Under the pieces are notes generated by a model that searched no databases, was not told the DNA's origin, and saw nothing but the letters and a program-made list of their open reading frames with translations. 64,000 nucleotides of DNA from contig JBKJIJ010000008.1 of the NCBI GenBank assembly GCA_046598525.1, positions 62,001 through 126,000 of the forward strand. The letters run 5' to 3'. The DNA comes from Methylotenera_A sp046598525 (GTDB lineage: Bacteria > Pseudomonadota > Gammaproteobacteria > Burkholderiales > Methylophilaceae). The stretch's first letter is position 1. Every line of letters begins with the position of its first letter. The position numbers and the translations under genes are program-made. Positions 35,373 through 44,884 of the stretch are shown here, piece by piece.

Positions 35373-36251
35373 TTATGCATTTTTACGGCGTTTAGAAAAA
35401 CCAAATAAGCCTAAAGCAGTAGCCATTAAGGGTAACGCGGCAGGAACAGGAGTAACTTTTATACCACCGCCGCCAGTATCTTTACCGCCACTTAAAGCAG
35501 ATAGAAAAACGCCACTGTCTAAAACTGAATCACCTGTGTCAGCAATCACAATCTCAAGCGTATGTTCTGTTAAGCTAGAATTTAAAATACCTACAATACC
35601 CAAAGCTAATGTAAAGCCGTCATATTCAATGCCGTAAATACCAGCTGTATTATCCAACAAGTTTGCATTACTACTTAAAGTAGCCAAAGATACGTTGCTA
35701 CCATCCGAAAATTTGGCATAATTTATACCATCGATTACAAATGCAAAGCCATCTGCAAATTCAGTGCCAGCATATTCGGTAAACTCTTCGGAACCGAAAA
35801 TAAAGTTAGAAGAGATTGATGTGATACCACTTTCGACTGTAAAGCTGAAACTGATGGAGTTAGTATCATTGGTGTCTAGGCCAGTAATAGTTGAAATGGT
35901 AGAACTTGAGCCTGTTGAAGTTACATTGCTAAAGCTACTACTAGTATTAGTGTTAGGTACACTTGCTGCGCCGGTAGTTAATAGAATACCATCGCCAAAA
36001 GTTACATTTGGTGAAGTTGCACTAGAGCTATTTAAAGCAAAACCAGTATAAGTACCCGCTTGATTATCGGCACCAATATAGCTAACTGGGCCAACAACTG
36101 TTATACCGCTACTAGCGCCCAACCAAGCAGTGGCCAAGGCTGTACCTGTATTTGAATCACTAACTAAAGGATTAATACTTAACGCAAAAGCTGGCGTGGT
36201 GGCGGAGATTGCTAAAGCGGTGACTATCGAAACTCTTAAAAACTTATTCAT
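35373..36251 (-). CDS. PEP-CTERM sorting-domain protein with choice-of-anchor L domain
   Basis: A 292-residue exported protein. The Sec signal (1-23) ends TPAFAL; the middle (about 30-250) is rich in Ser, Thr, Asn and Asp and matches choice-of-anchor L domains (FIFGSEEFTEYAGTEFADGF region near 150, with NYAKFSDGSNVSL after it). The C-terminus is a short PEP-CTERM-like tail: VPAALPLMATALGLFGF then RRK, recognised and cut by exosortase. Such proteins are found in exopolysaccharide-producing species. It is separated from kdsB by 141 bases on the same strand. AAAGGAA is the ribosome site. Confidence 0.85.
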   Translation of the reverse strand: MNKFLRVSIVTALAISATTPAFALSINPLVSDSNTGTALATAWLGASSGITVVGPVSYIGADNQAGTYTGFALNSSSATSPNVTFGDGILLTTGAASVPNTNTSSSFSNVTSTGSSSTISTITGLDTNDTNSISFSFTVESGITSISSNFIFGSEEFTEYAGTEFADGFAFVIDGINYAKFSDGSNVSLATLSSNANLLDNTAGIYGIEYDGFTLALGIVGILNSSLTEHTLEIVIADTGDSVLDSGVFLSALSGGKDTGGGGIKVTPVPAALPLMATALGLFGFSKRRKNA

Positions 36252-36392
36252 AATAAATTCCTTTATATGGTTAACAACGTAGGCAATGTTATACTTATGT
36301 ATAGAATCACCTATCCCTAAAACGGGTTATTGTTTAACAAATATATAATCGGATTAAAGTTAATAAAAATTAACTAATTTACCAAGATGCGT

Positions 36393-37136
36393 TTATTGCT
36401 GTTTAAATAAGTTTCTTACGTAATCTAAATCTTCTTGCGTATCTACACCGCTGGCGGGCGCGTTTTTTGTGATGGTTACGCCAATTTTATAGCCGTGATG
36501 CAGCACTCTTAGTTGCTCTAGGCTTTCAATTTTCTCTAGTTCGGTTGCGCTTAACTGTGCGTATTTTTTCAAAAATCCAACGCGGTAAGCATAAATGCCA
36601 ATATGGCGGTAGGCTTGAATATTGTTTTTATGTAGTTCATCACGCGGATATGGAATGGGCGCGCGGCTAAAATATAATGCGTTGCCGTTGGCATCAATCA
36701 CCATCTTAACAATATTGGGGTTTAATAGCGCGGCTTCTTCATGTATGGCATGGCAGGCGGTTGCCATAACGGCATCTGTGCTCTTGGCTAAATGCTGCGC
36801 CACTTCTTGGATTAATGTAGGCTCAATTAGCGGCTCATCACCTTGCACATTCACCACAATGTCATCATCGGCCCAATTAAGTTTATCGGCCACTTCAGCG
36901 ATTCTATCGGTGCCAGAGGCGTGATCAATGCGCGTCATAACGGCTTTAATATCGTGCTGCGCCGCAATATGGCAAATTTTTTCAAAGTCGGTGGCGATTA
37001 CAATTTCGTTGGCACCACTTTTTGCCGCTTGCTCGGCCACGCGTATCACCATTGGCTTGCCTGCGATATCCAATAATGGCTTGCCAGGCAAGCGCGTGCT
37101 GGCATAACGCGCAGGAATCACTACTTTAAACGTCAC
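36393..37136 (-). CDS. kdsB: 3-deoxy-manno-octulosonate cytidylyltransferase
   Basis: KdsB activates Kdo to CMP-Kdo for lipopolysaccharide inner core. The 247 residues show the nucleotidyltransferase motif PARYASTRLPGKPL at 8-21, NVQGDEPLI near 97 and the GVDTQEDLDYV end. The start codon is GTG with AGGA 8 bases upstream. It is the last gene of the envelope block, 24 bases after ycaR. Confidence 0.95.
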   Translation of the reverse strand: MTFKVVIPARYASTRLPGKPLLDIAGKPMVIRVAEQAAKSGANEIVIATDFEKICHIAAQHDIKAVMTRIDHASGTDRIAEVADKLNWADDDIVVNVQGDEPLIEPTLIQEVAQHLAKSTDAVMATACHAIHEEAALLNPNIVKMVIDANGNALYFSRAPIPYPRDELHKNNIQAYRHIGIYAYRVGFLKKYAQLSATELEKIESLEQLRVLHHGYKIGVTITKNAPASGVDTQEDLDYVRNLFKQQ

Positions 37137-37160
37137 CGAAAAATCCTGTCATCTCTAATT

Positions 37161-37349
37161 TTATTCTGTGCCGATTTTTTCATCGGGGCCGATTTTTCTA
37201 GCCTCTTCTTGCAACATCACTGGTATGCCATCGCGAATTGGGTAAGCTAAGCGCGCCGATTTAGAAATAAGCTCATTGTTTTTTTTGTCAAAAATTAATG
37301 GCCCTTTGGTTACGGGGCAAACCAATATATTGAGTAATTTAGAATCCAT
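37161..37349 (-). CDS. ycaR: Trm112-family protein YcaR
   Basis: A 62-residue protein of the UPF0434/Trm112 family. The LNILVCPVTKGPL segment and AYPIRDGIPVML are typical; only one of the usual zinc cysteines (Cys11) is retained, as in many YcaR. It sits between lpxK and kdsB, its usual place in Proteobacteria. Its role is not settled. Confidence 0.9.
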   Translation of the reverse strand: MDSKLLNILVCPVTKGPLIFDKKNNELISKSARLAYPIRDGIPVMLQEEARKIGPDEKIGTE

Positions 37350-37406
37350 GTTGATACCTTTTTTATATCAATTTGTTGATTGAATAATTGATATTAAGTT
37401 TAAACC

Positions 37407-38429
37407 TTAATGTTGGCGCGTCTGCAGTTTTTTCAAAACCAGCTGCATTAAATCGCCATCAATTTTTGCCTGAATGGGCAATACCCAATGATGTGGCTGT
37501 GCAAAAGGTTTACATTTAACCGCGTCTTTTTCTGTCATCAACAATGCATCACATTCTAGTTGCGCTAAATCGGCTGCTGTAAACGCATGATGATCTTCAA
37601 AACTAGAAGACGAAAAGTTTAAACCTAATTGACGTAAATGCTCAAAAAAACGTGCTGGGTTGCCAATGCCCGCCATGGCTTTAATGCTTTTTCGTTTAAA
37701 GTCTGCCGCGCTGGCTTTTAAAGTTGGATCGGCCAAATTGTAAAACTGCGCGCCAATTAATTGCATTGGGTAAGCATTTCTAACTGGGGCTGGATGTCTA
37801 TCTTCGCTATTTTCTTGCCCGTTTTTAATCACCGCATGCACGGTGCGCAGGCGGCTCATTGGCTCTCTTAATGAACCTGCTGGCAATAGTCGGGCATTTT
37901 TTAAATAGGTTTCAGCGTCAATCACGGCAATTTCTAAATCGCGCTTTAATCGATAATGCTGCAAACCATCATCGCTAATAATCACATTACAATTCGGATG
38001 CGCTTTGAGTAATTCTAGCCCAACATGCACACGATTTGCGCCAACAAATATCGGGCAATCACAACGACTCGCAATCAACACAGGCTCATCACCCACTTGT
38101 TTTGGGTTGCTATTGGCATGCACGGCGGTGGGCAATTTTACATTGCCGCCATAGCCGCGACTAATCACGCCTGGCTGAAAACCTTGTTGCTTTAATTGCT
38201 CTACCAGCCAGATGACAACCGGTGTTTTGCCACTGCCGCCCACATGAATATTGCCAACAATAATCACAGGCGCGGATAATGCATGCGTTTTTAGCAGGCC
38301 CAAAGCATACGCCTTGCGCCTGAGTAAACTAATGAGCGCAAACAGCCATGAAAGCGGCTTTAATACACAATAAAACAGTGCGTTTTGTTTGCGCCAAGCG
38401 CGGTAAATAACTTCTTGGGTATTGGTCAT
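37407..38429 (-). CDS. lpxK: Tetraacyldisaccharide 4'-kinase
   Basis: LpxK phosphorylates the lipid A disaccharide precursor to lipid IVA at the inner membrane. The 340-residue protein has a hydrophobic N-terminal helix (about 20-36), the P-loop VGNIHVGGSGKTP near 57-69, and the DDGLQHY motif near 151. It lies 18 bases after msbA, whose product flips the lipid made by this pathway. Confidence 0.94.
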   Translation of the reverse strand: MTNTQEVIYRAWRKQNALFYCVLKPLSWLFALISLLRRKAYALGLLKTHALSAPVIIVGNIHVGGSGKTPVVIWLVEQLKQQGFQPGVISRGYGGNVKLPTAVHANSNPKQVGDEPVLIASRCDCPIFVGANRVHVGLELLKAHPNCNVIISDDGLQHYRLKRDLEIAVIDAETYLKNARLLPAGSLREPMSRLRTVHAVIKNGQENSEDRHPAPVRNAYPMQLIGAQFYNLADPTLKASAADFKRKSIKAMAGIGNPARFFEHLRQLGLNFSSSSFEDHHAFTAADLAQLECDALLMTEKDAVKCKPFAQPHHWVLPIQAKIDGDLMQLVLKKLQTRQH

Positions 38430-38447
38430 ATTGGCGATTACAAACGA

Positions 38448-40202
38448 TTAATCAAACTCTTTTTGATACAACTTGCTGTAATAACCATTTTGATCCATTA
38501 ATACTTGATGTGAACCTGTCTCTACAATTTTGCCGTTATCCATCACCAAAATTCGATCGGCGTTTTCAATCGTGCTTAATCGATGCGCAATGACAATGGT
38601 AGTGCGGCCTTGCATCAGCGTATCTAGCGCTGCTTGCACAAATTGTTCAGACTCTGTATCCAGCGCGCTAGTTGCTTCATCTAGCAATAAAATAGGCGCA
38701 TTTTTAAGAATGGCGCGGGCAATGGCAATACGTTGGCGCTGACCACCTGACAAGCGCACGCCTCTGTCACCAATCTCATTTTGCAAGCCTTCTGGCAATT
38801 GCTGAATAAAATCCCACGCATTAGCAGCCTTGGCAGCAGCAATCACTTCGGCTTCTGTGGCATTGCGCAAAGCGCCATAGGCAATATTATTAAAAATAGT
38901 ATCGTTAAATAACACAATATCTTGGCTAACTAATGAGTACTGGCTGCGTAGATTTTTTAATTCAAGCGCACGAATATCCACGCCATCCAGCAAAATTAAG
39001 CCTTGTTGCAGCTCATAAAAACGGGGCAACAAATTAACCAGCGTGGTTTTACCACCGCCAGAGCGCCCTACCAAAGCCAACTTTTCACCGGGCTGAATAG
39101 TAAAACTTAAATTGTCCAACGCCATTTTTTTGGCATTATCGTAACGTAAGCTGACGTTTTTAAACTCAATTTCACCTTTGGCGCGCTGTACTATCTTGGT
39201 GCCATCGTTCACTTCAGTAGGGCTATCCATTACCTCAAACACACTTTGCGCGGCGGCTAAACCGATTTGAAATTCTTCATTCGCTGCCGTCAAATGTTTA
39301 ATCGGCGTAATCAGCATGAGTAACGCGCCAACAAATGCGGCAAATTCACCCGCGCTAAATGTACCAACGGCGTAATAAACCACTAAACCCAAGGCGGTTG
39401 CCGCCAGCAATTCAATCACCAAGCTATTTAAGCCAGATATGCGCGTAAGGCGTAATTCTATATGGCGATTATTGCCAACGATTTTGCCAAAGCGGTTTAC
39501 TTCATACTCGCCTGCACCAAAGATTTTAACAATACGTTGGCCCGCAATGGCTTCTTCGGCCGCTTTGGTCATATCGCCCATGGATTCTTGCACGCGCTTG
39601 GCGCTGGCACGCAGTTTTGGTGTCATTTTGCGCAAATAAAGCGCCATTAATGGTGTAACAATGGCAAAAATAAGCGTTAATTTCCAATCTAAATACAGCA
39701 TATAACCCAGCAAACCAACGGCGGTTAATGCATCGCGAATAACCGATAAAGCCACGCGCGTGGACACAATGGATAAGCGCTCCGTATCGTAAGTAAGCTT
39801 AGAAACAATCACGCTGGAAGAGCCTGCATCAAAGTAGCTAACAGGCAACAGCATCAATTTTGAAAAAGCTTCATTGCGAATCACTTCCACCACATGGCGG
39901 GCTATCCAGCGCATGTAATATAGCGAAACAAAGCCTGATAACGCTCTAATGGTCATTAAACCAAATAACATTAATGGCAATTTGTATACTTGGTCAGGCG
40001 ATTGTTTTACAAAACCTTCATCGGTCACTTGTTTAATCAGCGCTAAAAAGCCAGTATTGCTGGCTGAAAGCACCACTAAAGCCAAAATGCTGATGATGAA
40101 ATAGGTTTTGTAGTGCCAAGCGTAACGAAACAAACGCAAATACAGTAACTTTGCGTTGGCAATATGCGGTGTGGCTTCTTTTTTGCGGGAGGATTTCGAC
40201 AT
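38448..40202 (-). CDS. msbA: Lipid A export ABC transporter, ATP-binding/permease
   Basis: MsbA flips core-lipid A across the inner membrane. The 584-residue half-transporter has six membrane helices (about 25-320) and one nucleotide-binding domain. Walker A reads GRSGGGKTT at 379-387 (the usual second Ser of GxSGSGKST is Gly, a harmless variation in the family), the signature LSGGQ is near 487 and Walker B ILLLDEATSALD follows. It stands 208 bases downstream of exbD, so it may have its own promoter. Confidence 0.93.
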   Translation of the reverse strand: MSKSSRKKEATPHIANAKLLYLRLFRYAWHYKTYFIISILALVVLSASNTGFLALIKQVTDEGFVKQSPDQVYKLPLMLFGLMTIRALSGFVSLYYMRWIARHVVEVIRNEAFSKLMLLPVSYFDAGSSSVIVSKLTYDTERLSIVSTRVALSVIRDALTAVGLLGYMLYLDWKLTLIFAIVTPLMALYLRKMTPKLRASAKRVQESMGDMTKAAEEAIAGQRIVKIFGAGEYEVNRFGKIVGNNRHIELRLTRISGLNSLVIELLAATALGLVVYYAVGTFSAGEFAAFVGALLMLITPIKHLTAANEEFQIGLAAAQSVFEVMDSPTEVNDGTKIVQRAKGEIEFKNVSLRYDNAKKMALDNLSFTIQPGEKLALVGRSGGGKTTLVNLLPRFYELQQGLILLDGVDIRALELKNLRSQYSLVSQDIVLFNDTIFNNIAYGALRNATEAEVIAAAKAANAWDFIQQLPEGLQNEIGDRGVRLSGGQRQRIAIARAILKNAPILLLDEATSALDTESEQFVQAALDTLMQGRTTIVIAHRLSTIENADRILVMDNGKIVETGSHQVLMDQNGYYSKLYQKEFD

Positions 40203-40340
40203 TTAATTGATCAGTCGAGTAGCTGTGAGAAAGTGATGGTGAAGTCGCTTTAGTAAATTAATCATAAAAAGAGTCAAAGTAATCAATTAATTAAGCCTAA
40301 TCAATTTCTAACTAACGCACTGTTTTAATTGTATCTAGCC

Positions 40341-40370
40341 ATCAAAATTATAAGCATCGAAATTATAGCC
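40341..40370. repeat. 15-bp tandem duplication downstream of exbD
   Basis: ATCAAAATTATAAGC (40341-40355) is followed directly by ATCGAAATTATAGCC (40356-40370), 13 of 15 identical, in the gap between exbD and msbA. Confidence 0.6.
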
Positions 40371-40410
40371 ACAGAAACCATGGCATAAAAATGATGCTTA
40401 AAAAAATAAA

Positions 40411-40836
40411 CTAATAAGTGCCTGACCCTACTTGTGTTGCAAAGGTAATATGCGTGAAATTGGCTAGTCTAGAAGCTTCCATCACGTTAACAACCGATTG
40501 ATGGGTGGCTTTTGCATCGGCATTAATCACAATAGTTGGCTCTTTGCCATTTCCCACCGCTTTAACCAGCGCGCTAGAAATATCGTTAATACTGCCATTA
40601 TCTACCGCATTACCATTCACCACATAGCGGCCGCTTGCATCCACTTCTACTGTAATAATCAATGGCTTGTCTTGCGGGCTGCTGGCTTCCGCCGTTGGTA
40701 GATTAATTTGTAGCTCGCTGGTGCGCGAAAAAGTCGCACTTACCACCAAGAAAATAATAATCACCAAAAGCACATCAATCAGTGGCACTAGATTCATTTC
40801 TAGTTCTTCGTGCCTTTTACCGCGTTGAAAATTCAT
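40411..40836 (-). CDS. exbD: ExbD/TolR family biopolymer transport protein
   Basis: A 141-residue single-pass inner-membrane protein. The membrane helix (about 15-37) contains the conserved Asp in LVPLIDVLLVIIIFL, needed for proton coupling. The periplasmic domain includes VINADAKATHQSVVNVM. With ExbB it energises TonB-dependent or, in this msbA-linked context, an unknown outer-membrane process. AAGGA precedes the ATG. A palindromic element separates it from exbB. Confidence 0.9.
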   Translation of the reverse strand: MNFQRGKRHEELEMNLVPLIDVLLVIIIFLVVSATFSRTSELQINLPTAEASSPQDKPLIITVEVDASGRYVVNGNAVDNGSINDISSALVKAVGNGKEPTIVINADAKATHQSVVNVMEASRLANFTHITFATQVGSGTY

Positions 40837-40880
40837 ATTTTTCCTTTTACTACCAAATCACTTAAAACAGTTTCAAACCT

Positions 40881-40986
40881 AGAATTTGTTTCAAATCGTT
40901 CTAAGACAAGGCATTTTTGTGTAGGCAGTACGTCTAGTACGACAAACAAAAATAACGCCGTATTCGGTCGATTTCAAACGAATTCC
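40881..40986. repeat. Imperfect palindromic element between exbB and exbD
   Basis: Outer arms 40881-40898 and 40969-40986 are complementary at 15 of 18 positions, inner arms 40910-40920 and 40946-40959 pair with a small bulge, and the centre holds GTACGTCTAGTAC. It fills most of the 155-base exbB-exbD gap, starting right after the exbB stop. It resembles dispersed intergenic repeats I recall from proteobacteria (not checked). Confidence 0.65.
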
Positions 40987-40991
40987 TGAAA

Positions 40992-41597
40992 TTATTTGCG
41001 TTCGCCGTGAAGTATCTCTACCAACTTAATCGCCTGCTGTTCCATATCCACCAAAATACCATCTACTTTTGCACGGAAATAGCGATAAGCAATCATGGCA
41101 GGCACAGCCACCACAATACCAGCCGCCGTATTGTAAAGCGCGACCGAAATACCGCGCGCAAATTGGGCTACATCGTGGCCGCTATTGGTGAACGAACCGA
41201 ATAATTCCACCATACCAATAACCGTGCCTAACAAGCCTAATAAAGGCGCAACCGTTGCAATGGTGCCTAATGTTGGCAAATAGCGCTCTAGTTTATGCGC
41301 TACGGCACGGCCAGTTTCTTCAATCGCTTCTTTGGTAATTTCGCGCGAATTTTTGCTGTTAGCTAATGCGCTGGAAAAAACTTCACCCAATAAAGAATGC
41401 TTTTCAAGTTTTGTTAATGTTTCTTTAGTAATGCCGCCTTGATTTAGCCATTTTTGAACTTCTGGCAATAAACTACTGGGTGTGACAACTTCGGTACGTA
41501 AGGCCCAAGCACGTTCTACAATAATGGCTAATGCAATAATTGAAGCAATAATCAAAGGCCAAATTGGCCAGCCAGCGGCCAGAATAATTTCCCACAC
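40992..41597 (-). CDS. exbB: MotA/TolQ/ExbB proton channel family protein
   Basis: The start is the GTG at 41595-41597 (201 residues): it has AAGGAG 7 bases upstream and begins VWEIILAAGWPIWPL, the usual N-terminus of this ExbB subfamily. A further ATG at 41666 would add 23 residues not expected in the family. Three membrane helices are visible (about 8-28, 107-130, 150-172), with TLGTIATVAPLLGLLGTV as the channel signature. It forms the proton channel with ExbD. It lies 102 bases after comEC. Confidence 0.88.
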   Translation of the reverse strand: MWEIILAAGWPIWPLIIASIIALAIIVERAWALRTEVVTPSSLLPEVQKWLNQGGITKETLTKLEKHSLLGEVFSSALANSKNSREITKEAIEETGRAVAHKLERYLPTLGTIATVAPLLGLLGTVIGMVELFGSFTNSGHDVAQFARGISVALYNTAAGIVVAVPAMIAYRYFRAKVDGILVDMEQQAIKLVEILHGERK

Positions 41598-41699
41598 AGC
41601 AAAACTCCTTATGTTTTTAAAAACTGCTCTTACTTTAGCTTGAAGCGGCGTTTTCGGCAAGTTCAAGTTGCATGGCGCTACACTTTATTCGGCAATAGT

Positions 41700-44156
41700 T
41701 TAATAGGAATCATGCCAATATTTAGGCCGCTCTAGCCGCCACGATGCTATGTTTGGCGCTTGATTTTGGCTAAAGTTGATAATTAGTGCGCCATGATAAT
41801 CAGAGCGAAACCGTGTGGCGCCGCTATTGATATAACGCGTTTCAATCATGGGTTTGGGGTGTTTAAATCGGTTTAAATAACCCACCGTAAAAATCACTTG
41901 CTTGGCATTTACCGCCTGCACAAAATCGCTGGTGGATGATGTTTTGCTGCCATGATGCGGCGCAATCAGCACATCGCTTGCCAGTTTATTGGCATCTGCT
42001 TCTTCATCGGCTTGTAGCAATGTCGCTTCTGCTGGCTTTTCAATATCGCCTGTGAGTAAAATGCAGCCAAATTGACTGCTTATTTTTAATACGCAACTGC
42101 GGTTATTATCGCTAATTTCTGCATTGGCATAGCTTTCTAAGCTTGGGTTAAGCACCTCAAACTTTACCTTATCCCATTGCCAAGTTTGCCCAGCAAAACA
42201 GTTAATCGTCTTTTTTGGCTGACTAGTTTTTTCTGCAGACCAATCATCAGGCACATCAAAAGAGGTAGCCAACCAATTAACCTGCATTTGCGCTAAAACC
42301 GATGCCGCGCCACCGCTATGGTCACTATCATTGTGGCTAACGATAAAACCATCCAACTTATTAACGCCTTCACCGCGCAAATATGGCACCACAATTCGGC
42401 TGCCGGCATCATTCTGGCTGGTGTAGCGGCTGCCAGCATCGTATAACAACACATGGTTTTTAGTTTTAACCACCACGCTTAATCCCTGCCCCACATCTAA
42501 AACGCTTACTTGCATGGCGCCGGCATCTAACTTTTTAATGGGCACAAAAAATAAAGGCATTAATAGCACAAAACCAAGCCAGCGTTGCGGAAAGCCGCGT
42601 GGCAATAAAAGCCATAAAACGCCTAAAATCGCCACATAAAAAGCCCATGCTGGTGGCGCCGCTTGTTGCAAAACCGCCAATTGAAAATTGGCTAGCCAAC
42701 TTAAAGCCAGCATGCACCACTCAAGCACGCTATGTGCGCCTTGTAACACAAAATCTGTGGGCAAAAGGCTGCCCAAAATACTAAAAGGCACCACAATTAA
42801 ACTAATAATAGGAATAGCAAATGCATTTGCCAGCGGCGAAACGATGGATGTTTGCCCAAAAAGTATAATTAAAATCGGCAACAAACCCAGTGTAATGGCC
42901 CATTGGGTATGGATTGCGGCGGCTAGCCAATTTGGCGCCTCTAGTCTGCCAACAGTGACATAGGCAATAAACGCCACCGCACAAAAAGATAGCCAAAACC
43001 CAGGCCCGATTACCGCCCAAGGGTCAATCAATACAACAACCATTAGCGCAATCGCCAACGCACACGAAATGGCTATATTGCGCCCAATTATTAGCGCTAA
43101 CGCAAAGGTCATTAACATAAACAAAGTACGTTGAGTGGGCACAGAAAGCCCAGCTAGGCAGGCATATAAAATAGCAATAATCAAACCCGCAATAGTGGCG
43201 GCTTTGCGGGCGGGCATTAATAAAACCAAGCGGGGTATGCGCCGCCAAATAAAAGCTGTAAACGCAAAAGCCAAACCCGCCAACATGGTAATGTGCAAGC
43301 CAGATATGCTCATTAAATGATTGGTGCCCGTGCGCAAATACACCGTCCAATTGTCTGTGCTAATTTGGCTATCATCACCCACCACCAGCGCACGGATTAC
43401 ACCTGCATAAGGCTTTCCAGCTAAGGATTGTGAAATGCGATTGCCGATTTTTTCACGGCAATACTCAACTATGTAGGCTGGTTTAAACACAAAATTTTGC
43501 AACTTTTTATTGCCGCTTTTATTAGATATTGTGCCAGTGGCTCTTATATTTTGCGCCAGCGCCCACGCTTCAAAATCAAAACCATGCGGATTGTAGGTTC
43601 CGTGCGGGCGCTTTAATTTAACGCTAAATTGCCAACGCTGGCCGGCGTGAAATTGGCTGATTGGTTTTGAATAAATAACGCTGTTGGCTGAATTGGCAGG
43701 ATTAAATGGTGTTTTTGCATAAAAGTCTTTTGGATAAAAGCTTAACGAAATATGTTTGGGCACATTTAAACTTTTCGATTTTGAATCATCCGCCTTGGTT
43801 AACACGCGCTCAACATCAAACTCAAAGCGTTCACCATGTTCGGTTTGCTCTGGCAAGCTGGCAATTACACCAATAAGCGTGATGCTTTTTTGCTGCCAAT
43901 TTTTGGGTAATTCATCACTTAATCGTATATGCGCAAATGTGGCTGCCCAACAAAAGCCAATACAAAAAACCGTTAAGAATATCAAGCCATTTTTTAGTAA
44001 GCGTTTGTTTAAATTGAAGTTTGTTGGCTGATATTTGGCCAACCTATACGCCATTAACAATAATAGCGGTACAAGCCAGCATAAAACACTTGGCAATACG
44101 GCTTGCTGTTGAAGCAACCAAGCCCCTAATACCAAGCCAATTGCCGCGATAATCAT
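41700..44156 (-). CDS. comEC: DNA internalization-related competence protein ComEC/Rec2
   Basis: ComEC carries single-stranded DNA across the inner membrane in natural transformation. The 818-residue protein has an N-terminal DUF4131/OB region (about 1-230), the Competence domain with many helices (about 250-530; HLMSISGLHITMLAG near 280) and a C-terminal metallo-beta-lactamase domain with SHNDSDHSGG at about 604. Together with pilT/pilU in this window it suggests a type IV pilus-based DNA uptake system. It is intact. It lies in the same order as Escherichia coli ycaI-msbA-lpxK. Confidence 0.92.
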   Translation of the reverse strand: MIIAAIGLVLGAWLLQQQAVLPSVLCWLVPLLLLMAYRLAKYQPTNFNLNKRLLKNGLIFLTVFCIGFCWAATFAHIRLSDELPKNWQQKSITLIGVIASLPEQTEHGERFEFDVERVLTKADDSKSKSLNVPKHISLSFYPKDFYAKTPFNPANSANSVIYSKPISQFHAGQRWQFSVKLKRPHGTYNPHGFDFEAWALAQNIRATGTISNKSGNKKLQNFVFKPAYIVEYCREKIGNRISQSLAGKPYAGVIRALVVGDDSQISTDNWTVYLRTGTNHLMSISGLHITMLAGLAFAFTAFIWRRIPRLVLLMPARKAATIAGLIIAILYACLAGLSVPTQRTLFMLMTFALALIIGRNIAISCALAIALMVVVLIDPWAVIGPGFWLSFCAVAFIAYVTVGRLEAPNWLAAAIHTQWAITLGLLPILIILFGQTSIVSPLANAFAIPIISLIVVPFSILGSLLPTDFVLQGAHSVLEWCMLALSWLANFQLAVLQQAAPPAWAFYVAILGVLWLLLPRGFPQRWLGFVLLMPLFFVPIKKLDAGAMQVSVLDVGQGLSVVVKTKNHVLLYDAGSRYTSQNDAGSRIVVPYLRGEGVNKLDGFIVSHNDSDHSGGAASVLAQMQVNWLATSFDVPDDWSAEKTSQPKKTINCFAGQTWQWDKVKFEVLNPSLESYANAEISDNNRSCVLKISSQFGCILLTGDIEKPAEATLLQADEEADANKLASDVLIAPHHGSKTSSTSDFVQAVNAKQVIFTVGYLNRFKHPKPMIETRYINSGATRFRSDYHGALIINFSQNQAPNIASWRLERPKYWHDSY

Positions 44157-44177
44157 GGATGATCTAAATTTTAGGCA

Positions 44178-44216
44178 CTAATAATTAAGCCGATTAATCA
44201 AGCTGATTAATCAAGT
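44178..44216. repeat. 13-bp tandem repeat carrying the lolD stop codon
   Basis: Three 13-base units (plus-strand 44178-44190, 44191-44203, 44204-44216) of the type YGATTAATCAAGY; the first two in lolD direction are 11-12/13 identical and the third is 10/13. The lolD TAA (44207-44209) lies in one unit. Confidence 0.7.
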
Positions 44217-44884
44217 AGCGGCTGCAATTTGCCATCTACCAAACGGTATTGGCGCTGCATTTTGGCAGCTAAACTTAAATCATGCGTGACCACCACCAAG
44301 CTAGTATTTTGTTCTTTGTTGATTTCCAACAACAAATCAAACACTTGGTTAGCCGTTACGCGATCCAAATTACCTGTCGGCTCATCGGCCAATATGCAGG
44401 CGGGCTTGGTTACTAAGGCCCTGGCAAGTGCGGCGCGTTGGCGCTCACCGCCAGACAACTCACCCGGCATATGCTCTAGACGATGACCCAAACCCACTTT
44501 GAGCAAAGTTTCTTTTGCCATTGCCATGGCTTGCGCGCTTGGTACGCGGCGAATTAACAATGGCATGGCCACGTTTTCAATGGCGGTAAATTCTGGTAAT
44601 AAATGATGAAACTGGTAAACAAAACCCAAGCTTTGGTTACGCAATTGGCCTTTTTGCGTTTCAGATAATTGGCTTAATTCTTTGTTGATTAAGCTGACAG
44701 AGCCGCCGGTTGGCGTATCTAGCCCGCCTAACAAATGTAATAGCGTGCTTTTGCCAGAACCCGACGTGCCCACAATCGCGATTTGCTCACCTTTGTTAAC
44801 GCTTAAATCAATGCCGTTTAAAACGGCCACATCTAAGCCTGTGTAGGTTTTGGTTAAAGCATTACAGTTCAGAATGTTACTCAT
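44207..44884 (-). CDS. lolD: Lipoprotein-releasing ABC transporter ATPase
   Basis: LolD powers detachment of outer-membrane lipoproteins from the inner membrane. The 225-residue ATPase has Walker A GTSGSGKST at 39-47, signature LSGGERQR near 143 and Walker B ACILADEPTGNLD near 162. It overlaps the end of lolC by 8 bases. Its stop codon is repeated by a 13-bp tandem duplication. Confidence 0.94.
   Translation of the reverse strand: MSNILNCNALTKTYTGLDVAVLNGIDLSVNKGEQIAIVGTSGSGKSTLLHLLGGLDTPTGGSVSLINKELSQLSETQKGQLRNQSLGFVYQFHHLLPEFTAIENVAMPLLIRRVPSAQAMAMAKETLLKVGLGHRLEHMPGELSGGERQRAALARALVTKPACILADEPTGNLDRVTANQVFDLLLEINKEQNTSLVVVTHDLSLAAKMQRQYRLVDGKLQPLLD

Noticed and set aside
35764..36051. 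Opposite-strand open frame inside the PEP-CTERM gene
   Set aside because: It is a shadow of a repetitive Ser/Thr-rich coding region; it has no ribosome site and no family pattern.
41598..41666. Longer ExbB N-terminus from ATG 41666
   Set aside because: AAGGAG lies directly before the GTG at 41597 and the family begins there; the extra 23 residues are not typical.
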